Notes under the pieces: generated by a model
Seen by the model: the letters and a program-made list of their open reading frames with translations, nothing else
What the model was told of the DNA's origin: nothing
The model's database searches: none
In this document: piece by piece, positions 7,003 through 17,304 of the stretch
Layout of the letters: the number at the start of each line of letters is the position of its first letter
How positions within the stretch are numbered: the first letter of the stretch is position 1
Assembly: GCF_033878955.1 (NCBI RefSeq)
Contig: NZ_CP138858.1
Coordinates: 3,685,001 to 3,749,000, forward strand
Direction of reading: 5' to 3'
Length of the DNA stretch: 64,000 nucleotides
Source: Coraliomargarita algicola
GTDB lineage: Bacteria; Verrucomicrobiota; Verrucomicrobiia; Opitutales; Coraliomargaritaceae
Position numbers and translations under genes: made by a program

Positions 7003-8757
7003 ATGTGGTGCCCAAATCAGGATACACTTGCAGGTTTAGATTTAGGAGCAGCTTTTGTAGCATGTCGATGGCGCGAGTTGTTTGATCAATACTCTCCGGA
7101 TTCCTATCATGCCAAACTTTACAGTTTGTCGGGATTGATTTCAGAAGCTGTTGAAATCGCTGAACTGCAGAAGAATCAGGCTGCTTGGGGGAAGCACTTA
7201 ATTTGGGTTAAGGCTGAAATTGATGAAAGAGTAAAAACAGGGATCGAGTCGCAATTTTGTTCAGCTAGACATTTGGGAATGCTGAATAAAATCAGTAGTT
7301 CGGATACGTCGTCGAAGATTGTTCGTCTGGGGCGTGTTCTAGAATTAGAAGGATTCTCCGAGACGCTTGAAGCCTCGATGCGTGAGGAGTTTAGGCAGCT
7401 GGATTTTGATTCAGTGCCATCGAAAAAGAAAAAGGCAGATCAACTCCTTACTACTCTTGGAACATATGCATTTCGTCGAGGGTGCAATTCCAATGATTGT
7501 GCTAATATCTCTGACGCATTAGATGGAGATGTGGAAAATGTTAGATCTTGGGTGCTTGGCTCGCTCGAGGGGGATGAATCAGAGTTCGACTGTGTAGTTG
7601 TTGTAGATGCTAAAGATGAAAAGACCATCGGGTCTATTCGAGCAGTTTGTGAGAGAGCTGGCATTTGTCGCTCTGTTAGACTTCCTGGCTTACCTGAAGG
7701 GAAGTCTCACGTAGTATTTCGGCGTAAAACGATGGGACTTCGAGCTATAGATGCTGCAGAGAAATTACGTGCTGAAATTCGCTCAAATCTAAATATTCTT
7801 TCTTTATACCGACAAAGCTCTGGTCCGGTCATTCTTTCAGAGATGTGGATTGTTCAAGAGGATGAAATTGTGCAAGTTCAAGCCTACTCTCCGTCACTGC
7901 AAAATCTACACCCACGACGAGACGCGTCTAGATTGTCCGCGAGTGTGGCAGCTGCTCTGGAGCAGCGACTTAGTATGGGCCCGAACCTTGAGTCGGAAGT
8001 TCGGTCAGCGTTGGACTTGAATAATCTAGCGTTAAGCATGCATGATCATCGTCTTCGTTTGATTAATATATGGTCAGCCCTTGAATGTCTTGCCTCTTTA
8101 GTTGATGGGAAGTCGATTATCGACAGAGTTGTGAGACTCGTTGTCCCGATTTTAACGTGGAGGAAAATAGATAAAGTTGTTCGTTATCTATCGATCAGTA
8201 TACATTATTGGCTTAAAAATAATCCTACGATTGATCGATCTTCGCTGCCATTCAAGTTGGGCTATAAGGATGCGGTTCATCCAGAGCAGATTTTGAAGTT
8301 GATGTGCGAGCCGAAGGATTCGGCTGGAATAGTGAAATTGTTAGAAGTAGTCGCTAAGCATCCTCTCTTACTCTATAGAGTATATGAAGCATGGAAGATC
8401 TTCCATAATCCTGTGACGTTGCAGAGGGATCTCGAGCGTTCCAGTAAAAGATTAACTTGGCATTTGTGGAGGATTTACCGAGCAAGGAATTTGCTGGTGC
8501 ATCAAGGAGTCGAGCACGATTGCCTTCCGCAGTTGTCGAATCATTTGCAGCAGTATTTTTCTTGGACGCTTTCGCGAATTCTTCACGGTTTGACGCTTGG
8601 AAGTCAATGGACTGCTAGAGATTCATGGTATTACTGGAAGTCAAAATCCGATCATGTAGTGGAGTCGCTGGGGACAAATCCTAATGGCTTATTGATGCAG
8701 GATATGTTTCCTGAGGACTTGTCTCATCCTGAAGCAGAGGTTTGGTCGAATTCCTAG
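7003..8757 (+). CDS. Large protein with C-terminal HEPN-type (Apea-like) domain
   Basis: A 584-residue protein; I do not recognise the N-terminal ~330 residues. The C-terminal part has the helical pattern of an Apea-like HEPN domain: INIWSALECLASL near residue 350, and RARNLLVHQG with R495, N496 and H500. The R-N-x3-H signature is the catalytic motif of HEPN ribonucleases, common in toxins and abortive-infection proteins. The protein probably senses or degrades RNA, but this is inference from the motif. An in-frame stop lies directly before the ATG, so the N-terminus may be shortened. The gene is AT-richer than its surroundings, as expected in an acquired island. Confidence 0.55.
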   Translation: MWCPNQDTLAGLDLGAAFVACRWRELFDQYSPDSYHAKLYSLSGLISEAVEIAELQKNQAAWGKHLIWVKAEIDERVKTGIESQFCSARHLGMLNKISSSDTSSKIVRLGRVLELEGFSETLEASMREEFRQLDFDSVPSKKKKADQLLTTLGTYAFRRGCNSNDCANISDALDGDVENVRSWVLGSLEGDESEFDCVVVVDAKDEKTIGSIRAVCERAGICRSVRLPGLPEGKSHVVFRRKTMGLRAIDAAEKLRAEIRSNLNILSLYRQSSGPVILSEMWIVQEDEIVQVQAYSPSLQNLHPRRDASRLSASVAAALEQRLSMGPNLESEVRSALDLNNLALSMHDHRLRLINIWSALECLASLVDGKSIIDRVVRLVVPILTWRKIDKVVRYLSISIHYWLKNNPTIDRSSLPFKLGYKDAVHPEQILKLMCEPKDSAGIVKLLEVVAKHPLLLYRVYEAWKIFHNPVTLQRDLERSSKRLTWHLWRIYRARNLLVHQGVEHDCLPQLSNHLQQYFSWTLSRILHGLTLGSQWTARDSWYYWKSKSDHVVESLGTNPNGLLMQDMFPEDLSHPEAEVWSNS

Positions 8758-8796
8758 ATGTTACACGCCTTAATGCCTGTAGTTTTGGAGGACCGT

Positions 8797-8853
8797 GCGG
8801 TCTCGTTTGAGATCGGGCGCTTGCCGTTCACGATTTGATTCATCGTCGGCTGG
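8797..8853 (-). pseudogene. Short higA scar, second copy
   Basis: These 57 bases match 4714-4770 (inside the higA remnant) at 52 positions. They still encode QPTMNQIVNGKRPIS, the helix-turn-helix core of a HigA-type antitoxin, with no start, no C-terminus and no partner toxin. The two scars are in the same orientation and bracket the AAA, EcsC and HEPN genes. Confidence 0.6.
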
Positions 8854-8958
8854 AGCACTCATTCAAATGTGAATTAATTTACGGTTGAATTGATTCGTTT
8901 TGTTGGCGTCAGAACGTGGTGAGGTTGATCCTTGGGGTTAGTGTCCGATCGCAACAGA

Positions 8959-8983
8959 AAAGCCTCTGGAATCTAGGGGCTTT
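8959..8983. terminator. Weak hairpin downstream of the HEPN gene
   Basis: AAAGCCTCT and AGGGGCTTT can pair with one mismatch around an eight-base loop. There is no T-run after it on the + strand, so termination here is doubtful; it is recorded as the only such structure after the HEPN gene. Confidence 0.25.
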
Positions 8984-8992
8984 GGAGGAGTG

Positions 8993-9031
8993 AATAAAAA
9001 AAAGCCGCAACGGGAAATCCGCTGCGGCTTT
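8993..9031 (-). terminator. Rho-independent terminator of the ubiquitin-like operon
   Basis: Arms AAAGCCGCA (9001-9009) and TGCGGCTTT (9023-9031) form a nine-pair stem with a small inner helix. Read leftward, it is followed by a run of T residues (an A-run on the + strand at 8995-9003). It sits nine bases after the DUF6527 stop codon and so closes the leftward operon. Confidence 0.8.
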
Positions 9032-9039
9032 GATCGTGA

Positions 9040-9486
9040 TCAACTAAACCATGATCTGAGTGCGTGCTTTATTCTGCCGAGGAGTTCTGGCCTCTCTCTT
9101 TCGGGCGTAACGGAGATTTTAGTCTCTGTCTGCTCGACTGTTGGCTGCTCCTCTTCGTAATAAACAGCCTTTTGCTCGGCTTCACGGACGTGGCATTCTT
9201 CGATCTCTTGTTTGCTCCATGACCCTGCCCATTTTACCTTATCGTGCTTGATCCAGTAGTGAGATCGGCAGTCGAGACTCCAGCTCCCTATTGATGGATC
9301 GAGTGAGATACTCTTTCCGTCGTAGGTCAGTTTCCAGTCAGTTGGTGAGAGCGGTGTGATGACCTCATTGCCGCAACCGCAGCAGCACAAGTGTGCTACG
9401 GTTGCGAACTTGATTGAGATATACAATGCGCCTTCCTCTAGTTGATCTGGTAGGTGTTCGACGAACTGGTGGGTGAGCTTATTCAC
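9040..9486 (-). CDS. DUF6527 family protein of the ubiquitin-like operon
   Basis: A 148-residue protein. Residues 34-38 read CCCGC and residues 66-78 read IGSWSLDCRSHYW, the two conserved blocks of DUF6527. C35/C36, C38, C73 and H76 are spaced as probable zinc ligands. DUF6527 proteins are found with multiubiquitin and ThiF-type E1 genes; a binuclear or treble-clef-like zinc fold with an E3-like or substrate-binding role is possible but unproven. The C-terminal ~50 residues are charged. Its start codon overlaps the end of the E1 gene by eight bases, which suggests translational coupling. It is the last gene of the operon. Confidence 0.75.
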   Translation of the reverse strand: MNKLTHQFVEHLPDQLEEGALYISIKFATVAHLCCCGCGNEVITPLSPTDWKLTYDGKSISLDPSIGSWSLDCRSHYWIKHDKVKWAGSWSKQEIEECHVREAEQKAVYYEEEQPTVEQTETKISVTPERERPELLGRIKHALRSWFS

Positions 9487-10645
9487 TTTCCAGTGTGTTG
9501 AATCCGATTGTATACGAACTATTCAACTCGCTTTTGGAGTCATGGTAGAAGGAGTAATGCTTCTTCCAGCGAATGACTGCCATTGTTGCGTTCAGTGCAT
9601 TAAGCTCAGCGATTTGGATGTTCGAAGAATACAAGTCCTCCACATTGTCATCGGCAAAGCCGATATGCTTCGAGATGTGATCCCTTGCATCCTTAGTGCT
9701 GATTGTCGTTCGCACTGTTCCCATTAGGCGGTTATCTACGAGCTCAACTCCAATTCCGACATCGATGAAAGCTATGTCACGTTCTTCAAGGAAGTTGGTA
9801 ATGTCTTTCTTGATGCGCCCTTTGTCCATCGACAGGAACACGAAGTCCAGCCCTGCAAGTTCGGCAATATTTTGCTCGTCCATGTAGGCAGGGTGGACGT
9901 GGATGCCGCGGTGCATCTTACTGTAGATGCCCTTGAGGTATTCCACTTTCGTCTGTTCCTGATTCAGTTCGTCAATGCTTGGCGCTCCAGGAGCACGGAA
10001 GGCATTGTGGGTTTGCATGATGTCGCCGTCGAAGACATGAATCTCGGCAACCGGGGTCTTTGCTATGAAATCAAGTAGGTAGGACCCTGTTCCGCCGAGT
10101 CCTACGATACCAATTTTCAAACCCGCGACTTGCTCAGTCGCCGCACTGATACTGGCACGGCTGGAGTTCGTGTCTGGATAAACAAACACAGACTCATCTT
10201 CGGTTGTTTCTCGAACCCGAAACGTTTGGGCACTTGCATCTACATCGATTGACTTGGCTGGTGCGGATATCATCTCCACGTAGCGGCTCATCTTGTGATG
10301 ATAGTCAGCATAGCCCTCAGTTGGTTTGTTTGAGAATGAGCAATTGACGGTTAACTCTCCTGTGAGGCGCTGGGCGTTCGTCGTATGCAAGATTGCAGTG
10401 ATTTGACTGCCGTCTTTGTTGCATGGAATCGAGCCAGTGAAGTAGGCCACGTGAGTATTGGGGCGCGCAGTTTTGTCGCCGCTCAGAGTCAACTCTGACA
10501 CCAAGGTGCCTCTCGATACAACACGCTCAGATGTGACGTAAGGCACATTTTCAACGAGTAGATAGTTCGAGGTAATGCGGACTTCATAGCCCTCATCCCT
10601 GAGTCGAGATAGGTCGGGATTAAGATTTATTAGTCTGAGTGACAT
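9479..10645 (-). CDS. DUF6791-ThiF fusion: E1-like adenylyltransferase of a ubiquitin-like system
   Basis: A 388-residue protein. Residues 1-~150 match DUF6791 (FSNKPTEGYADYHHKMSRY), which may be an E2-related domain. Residues ~172 onward form a ThiF/E1 adenylation domain: GLGGTGSYLLD at 182-192 is the nucleotide-binding loop, and FDGDIMQTHNAFR holds the acidic and arginine residues that bind ATP-Mg. E1 enzymes adenylate the C-terminus of a ubiquitin-like protein and usually pass it to a cysteine. The only cysteines here are C75 and C102, both in the N-terminal domain. It overlaps the upstream multiubiquitin gene by 26 bases and the downstream DUF6527 gene by eight. Confidence 0.8.
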   Translation of the reverse strand: MSLRLINLNPDLSRLRDEGYEVRITSNYLLVENVPYVTSERVVSRGTLVSELTLSGDKTARPNTHVAYFTGSIPCNKDGSQITAILHTTNAQRLTGELTVNCSFSNKPTEGYADYHHKMSRYVEMISAPAKSIDVDASAQTFRVRETTEDESVFVYPDTNSSRASISAATEQVAGLKIGIVGLGGTGSYLLDFIAKTPVAEIHVFDGDIMQTHNAFRAPGAPSIDELNQEQTKVEYLKGIYSKMHRGIHVHPAYMDEQNIAELAGLDFVFLSMDKGRIKKDITNFLEERDIAFIDVGIGVELVDNRLMGTVRTTISTKDARDHISKHIGFADDNVEDLYSSNIQIAELNALNATMAVIRWKKHYSFYHDSKSELNSSYTIGFNTLESE

Positions 10646-11327
10646 TGAACTCCATCCCTTCTACTATTTTTACTGTATCACCATCGGATAGACTGCCTTC
10701 TGGCTTTCTTCGTGGACCTTTACAATAGGTTACTGTGAATACTTGAGTCGCGAAGTTTGGGTTCGGGAATGCAAGTTCGACGATTTCTCGATACGAGAGG
10801 CGACATTTTGTAGCGACCTTTGGGCGAGCATTAACGATGATGTTGATCCGCAGAGGGTCGCAATTGCGATCCCGTGTGATCAGCACATTTGATTGGCCGA
10901 GGTCAACAGGGTCCTCGTCAGCGATGACGATGTCGTTGGGCGACATTGTATCGATCAGAAGTTCCACATCGTCATCTAAGTCGAAGAGGCGGCGCAGCGA
11001 TGCACCTGTTTGTTCTCTTCGATTCGTGTATTCGGGGTGGTCATTGACCGTGACCACGTATTTTGCTGGCACGTCATTTACAGGTGGGGAAGCGCGGCAA
11101 GGCGGCTCTCCTGTGTAAAAGGAAGATCCCTCAGATAGAGAGATTTCCTCGTCCGCTGCAAACCAAGGATCGTTGGGGGACTGATGGTCGCGGTAGAGAC
11201 CTGCTTCGTTGGGCAGGTTCGTTTGGTCGAGCAGTAACTGGATACTTGCAGTCTTCTGCGGTGTGATGACGATATTGTCATTTATTGAGGCAATCGTCTT
11301 AGCCTCTGTGCTTCTTGTACTTGTCAT
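10620..11327 (-). CDS. Multiubiquitin-domain protein (tandem ubiquitin-like folds)
   Basis: A 235-residue protein with what look like three ubiquitin-like units: ~27-76, ~89-152 and ~160-231. The third is the clearest, with INIIVNARPKV at its first strand, then YCKGPRRKPEGSLSDGD and VEGMEFNVT at its end. This is the Multiubiquitin family, the modifier of predicted bacterial conjugation systems. The chain ends in NKS rather than Gly-Gly, so processing or a different use of the C-terminus must be assumed. It is the first gene of a three-gene operon. Its ATG overlaps the -35 region of a predicted promoter on the opposite strand. Confidence 0.8.
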   Translation of the reverse strand: MTSTRSTEAKTIASINDNIVITPQKTASIQLLLDQTNLPNEAGLYRDHQSPNDPWFAADEEISLSEGSSFYTGEPPCRASPPVNDVPAKYVVTVNDHPEYTNRREQTGASLRRLFDLDDDVELLIDTMSPNDIVIADEDPVDLGQSNVLITRDRNCDPLRINIIVNARPKVATKCRLSYREIVELAFPNPNFATQVFTVTYCKGPRRKPEGSLSDGDTVKIVEGMEFNVTQTNKS

Positions 11328-11349
11328 GATTTAACATATTTTTTATGTT
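11321..11349 (+). promoter_or_regulatory. Predicted promoter of the candidate small RNA
   Basis: TTGTCA (11321-11326), a 17-base spacer and TATGTT (11344-11349) give a sigma-70-like promoter pointing right. Transcription would begin near 11355, at the foot of the predicted RNA structure. AACATA (11333-11338) and TATGTT form an inverted repeat over the -10 box, so a regulator may bind here. The site overlaps the start codon of the multiubiquitin gene. Confidence 0.4.
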
Positions 11350-11352
11350 GAA

Positions 11353-11455
11353 CCGGACAGAACTTTCGCTACTACTACTTGCCACCACAGCTGGTTGTTG
11401 AGCGTAAATTCTTGATGTCCGGTAGAGGTTCTCAGAGATGAGAACCTCATTTTTT
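11353..11455 (+). ncRNA. Candidate small structured RNA between the divergent operon and its regulator
   Basis: No protein frame fits here. CCGGACA (11353-11359) pairs perfectly with TGTCCGG (11416-11422). Inside it TTTCGCT pairs with AGCGTAAA (one bulge), and inside that ACCA pairs with TGGT. Directly after comes a ten-pair hairpin, GAGGTTCTCA / TGAGAACCTC (11425-11448), with a T-run (11450-11455): a strong rightward terminator. A terminator here has no upstream rightward gene to serve, which points to a short independent transcript of ~100 nt. It is antisense to the 5' leader of the ubiquitin-like operon if that promoter lies to the right. It resembles no RNA family I know. Confidence 0.5.
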
Positions 11456-11625
11456 GGATACTAGAGAGACAAATGCCTTTTGGCAAGCGCTAAATATTAA
11501 TGTGTGTCGTAATTTTTAAGTGCGTATATTTAGGGCTTCAGGTTGTTTTTTACTATATCTAGTGTTTTTTGCTTAAAAAAATGTAATTAAAAATTTTTAC
11601 TATAATTGAAAAAGTCTCACTTTGG

Positions 11626-11654
11626 TTGACAAAATTAATTAAATTTGTTTTATT
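11626..11654 (+). promoter_or_regulatory. Promoter with palindromic operator for the XRE-ImmA regulator
   Basis: TTGACA (11626-11631) and TTTATT (11649-11654) are spaced 17 bases apart. Between them a 20-base near-palindrome (11629-11648, starting ACAAAATT and ending AAATTTGT; two mismatched positions) fills the spacer. A dimeric XRE protein bound there would block RNA polymerase, so autoregulation by the downstream product is likely but inferred. Confidence 0.45.
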
Positions 11655-11682
11655 GTGTTGTCGTTAATAACCGTCATCCCCG

Positions 11683-12807
11683 ATGTCTATGAGTTGCTTA
11701 TATAATCCGTCTCGATTGAAGAATGCTCGATTAATGGCTAAATTGAGCTTAGATGAACTTGCTGGAAAGCTTGGAGAGTTGGGGTTACCTCTGACTAAGC
11801 AGGCGTTAAGTAAGTATGAGAATGGGGACTTGAATCCTAGTTCATATATTATTGATGGTGTTGCTAGGATTCTAATGAAACCTGTGACTTATTTCACTAA
11901 GGGGGAAGTCTTGGACCTCGGAGATGTAGACTATCGTATTGTGAAATCTAGGTTTAGTAGCAAGGATCGTGCATCGATTCTCGCTCTTGCAGGAGACTAT
12001 TTTGAAAGATATATGCAGCTTGAAGAGCTGACGGGCTTGAGGATGGCGCACCAGTCTAGGTTGCCGCATCGAATCGCGGTATCGAATGAACTGGATGCTG
12101 AAAATGCTGCTTTAAAGATGCGGAGGCATTGGAATTTGGGCGATCGTCCTATTGCTAGTATTGTTAAGCTATTCGAAAACGATGGAATTAAGCTTTATAG
12201 GATTCCGAGCCATGAGGGCTTTGATGCTTTTGTCGCAAGCCCTGAAGGGGATTTGGTGATGTGTTTCGCGACGATCCAGCAGCCGGATGACAGTGGTCCT
12301 GGAGGGAGGCGACTTGATTTGCCTCGTATGCGTTTTAATTTAGTTCATGAATTGGCGCATGCTATTTTAGATTTCTCACCTGAGATATTAGCTGACGAGA
12401 GACAGTTGGAACGGCTATGTCATGTTTTCTCGGGAAACTTTTTAATGCCTTCAACCGCTTTGAAAAGAGCTCTGGGCGAAGAGCGCAGGAGCCGTATGAA
12501 CATTCGTGAGCTTATTGATGTTAAGCAAGAATATGGAATATCCTTAAAAGCCTTGGGGATGCGTATGTTGCAGTGTGAGTTGCTTACGCAAGCGGCTTAT
12601 AGGAGTTTTTCTATATTTTATAATATGAAAAAATATGGGCGAACAGTTAACGAACCTGGTCGCTTTATAGGAGATGAAAGACCTAAGCGATTTGATTCTA
12701 TGATCGGTGACGCCTTATTGAACCAGCAAATCAATTATAATGTAGCATCGGTTTTGACTGAGTCCGACGTGGAAATTGTTAAAGAGAAATATGCTCTTCT
12801 TGGCTAA
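11683..12807 (+). CDS. XRE regulator fused to ImmA/IrrE metallopeptidase
   Basis: A 374-residue protein. The N-terminal ~65 residues are an XRE helix-turn-helix (SLDELAGKLGELG, TKQALSKYENG). A COG2856/ImmA-IrrE peptidase domain follows with the zinc motif H222-E-L-A-H226 and a later acidic residue. Proteins of this type repress nearby genes and cleave a partner or themselves on a damage signal; the phage ImmR/ImmA pair and defence-linked CapH/CapP work in this way. The gene is divergent from the ubiquitin-like operon, 355 bases apart, and is AT-rich like the rest of the island. Control of that operon is the obvious inference. Confidence 0.8.
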   Translation: MSMSCLYNPSRLKNARLMAKLSLDELAGKLGELGLPLTKQALSKYENGDLNPSSYIIDGVARILMKPVTYFTKGEVLDLGDVDYRIVKSRFSSKDRASILALAGDYFERYMQLEELTGLRMAHQSRLPHRIAVSNELDAENAALKMRRHWNLGDRPIASIVKLFENDGIKLYRIPSHEGFDAFVASPEGDLVMCFATIQQPDDSGPGGRRLDLPRMRFNLVHELAHAILDFSPEILADERQLERLCHVFSGNFLMPSTALKRALGEERRSRMNIRELIDVKQEYGISLKALGMRMLQCELLTQAAYRSFSIFYNMKKYGRTVNEPGRFIGDERPKRFDSMIGDALLNQQINYNVASVLTESDVEIVKEKYALLG

Positions 12808-12863
12808 AACATAAGGAGTGTCTGTAATTTTGTATAACTGCTAATTAGCCGATGTCAGTCTTA

Positions 12864-12900
12864 GTGCTTGGGGAGTCTTCCCTTTGGTCTTTGACGATGG
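12864..12900 (-). pseudogene. Short degenerate copy of the metH 3' coding end
   Basis: Bases 12872-12900 match 13313-13341 of metH at 26 of 29 positions, and weaker likeness extends a few bases left. The intact gene encodes KDQMEDYAQ here. The orientation is the same as in metH. This is a scar of a partial duplication or of a recombination event at the metH 3' end, and lies at the right border of the accessory island. Confidence 0.5.
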
Positions 12901-12905
12901 AGATC

Positions 12906-12942
12906 TCTAGCTTCTGTAAACTAGAAGCTAGATTTCTTTCTT
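12906..12942 (+). terminator. Rho-independent terminator after the XRE-ImmA gene
   Basis: A perfect ten-pair stem, TCTAGCTTCT (12906-12915) and AGAAGCTAGA (12923-12932), with a seven-base loop is followed by TTTCTTTCTT. It lies 98 bases after the XRE-ImmA stop. The rest of the 440-base gap before metH holds the metH scar, a GC-rich hairpin element and a simple pyrimidine-rich repeat, and no gene. Confidence 0.65.
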
Positions 12943-13060
12943 ACAAGAAACTCTCTTTAGATGGCTAGGCTTCCTATACATTCTTCAAATTTGAATTGAT
13001 TGCGTGATGCAATGACATTGCTACTGATGCGTGCCCGACGATTCAGAGCAGCCTTTACGA

Positions 13061-13089
13061 CGCGGGCGTGACAAGTCGCGCCCCTACGA
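13061..13089. repeat. GC-rich hairpin element
   Basis: GGGCGTGA (13064-13071) pairs with TCGCGCCC (13076-13083) with one mismatch, followed by CTACGAG. The GCCCCTAC tail recurs in the hairpin at 58704-58777. It is probably a member of a dispersed intergenic palindrome family. Confidence 0.35.
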
Positions 13090-13230
13090 GAGAATTAATC
13101 TTTGTTGGGCTGAGCCAGCCTGGCTCCGTCACTACTTTCGATTTGCGAAGGCTTTACCAGCTGCGGGCGGGCGGCGGAGCTAACCCGCCTACGTTGTGAA
13201 CTCCCCACTTCTTACTCTCCACTTCCTACT

Positions 13231-13246
13231 GGCGCGCGCAGCGCGC

Positions 13247-13247
<1 letters not shown>
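13231..13247. other. Palindromic hairpin at the metH stop codon
   Basis: GGCGCGC and GCGCGCC pair around a three-base loop, touching the metH stop codon. It has no T-run in the leftward direction, so it may protect the 3' end of the transcript rather than terminate it. To its left lies a pyrimidine-rich stretch (13201-13230) similar to one at 42585-42611. Confidence 0.4.
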
Positions 13248-17125
<3,878 letters not shown>

Positions 17126-17131
17126 GTAAAT

Positions 17132-17155
17132 ATCAACATATCCTTATATGTTGAT
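17132..17155. promoter_or_regulatory. Inverted repeat just upstream of metH
   Basis: Arms ATCAACATAT and ATATGTTGAT are perfect complements around a four-base spacer, which on the metH strand is AAGG. The form (ATCAA...TTGAT) is like operators of ArsR-family regulators, some of which control methionine-cycle genes. As RNA it would also fold a stable hairpin that shows an AAGG in its loop 16 bases before the start codon. DNA operator and RNA structure cannot be told apart from sequence. No known SAM or cobalamin riboswitch is seen in the 180-base leader. Confidence 0.5.
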
Positions 17156-17304
17156 GTGTTGTTTGCAAGGGAGGAATTCACTAAATTTTCTAGGTTATGG
17201 AATCTGTCCACTGTGTACCTGGAGGGGGAATTGTTAGCTCAAGTCATATTTCTGCCTGTGTGACTCTATCTTGAAACTTTCCAGCAAGTAGTCATTCTCG
17301 CGAC

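Noticed and set aside
7440..7664. Small minus-strand open frame inside the HEPN gene
   Set aside because: No ribosome-binding site and a composition that mirrors the sense codons.
9473..10078. Plus-strand open frames opposite the E1-like gene
   Set aside because: They overlap conserved E1 coding sequence and show no homology.
12808..13246. An integrase-type attachment site at the metH 3' end
   Set aside because: There is a degenerate copy of the metH end, but no matching site at the left of the island and no integrase gene in it. A recombination scar is recorded instead.
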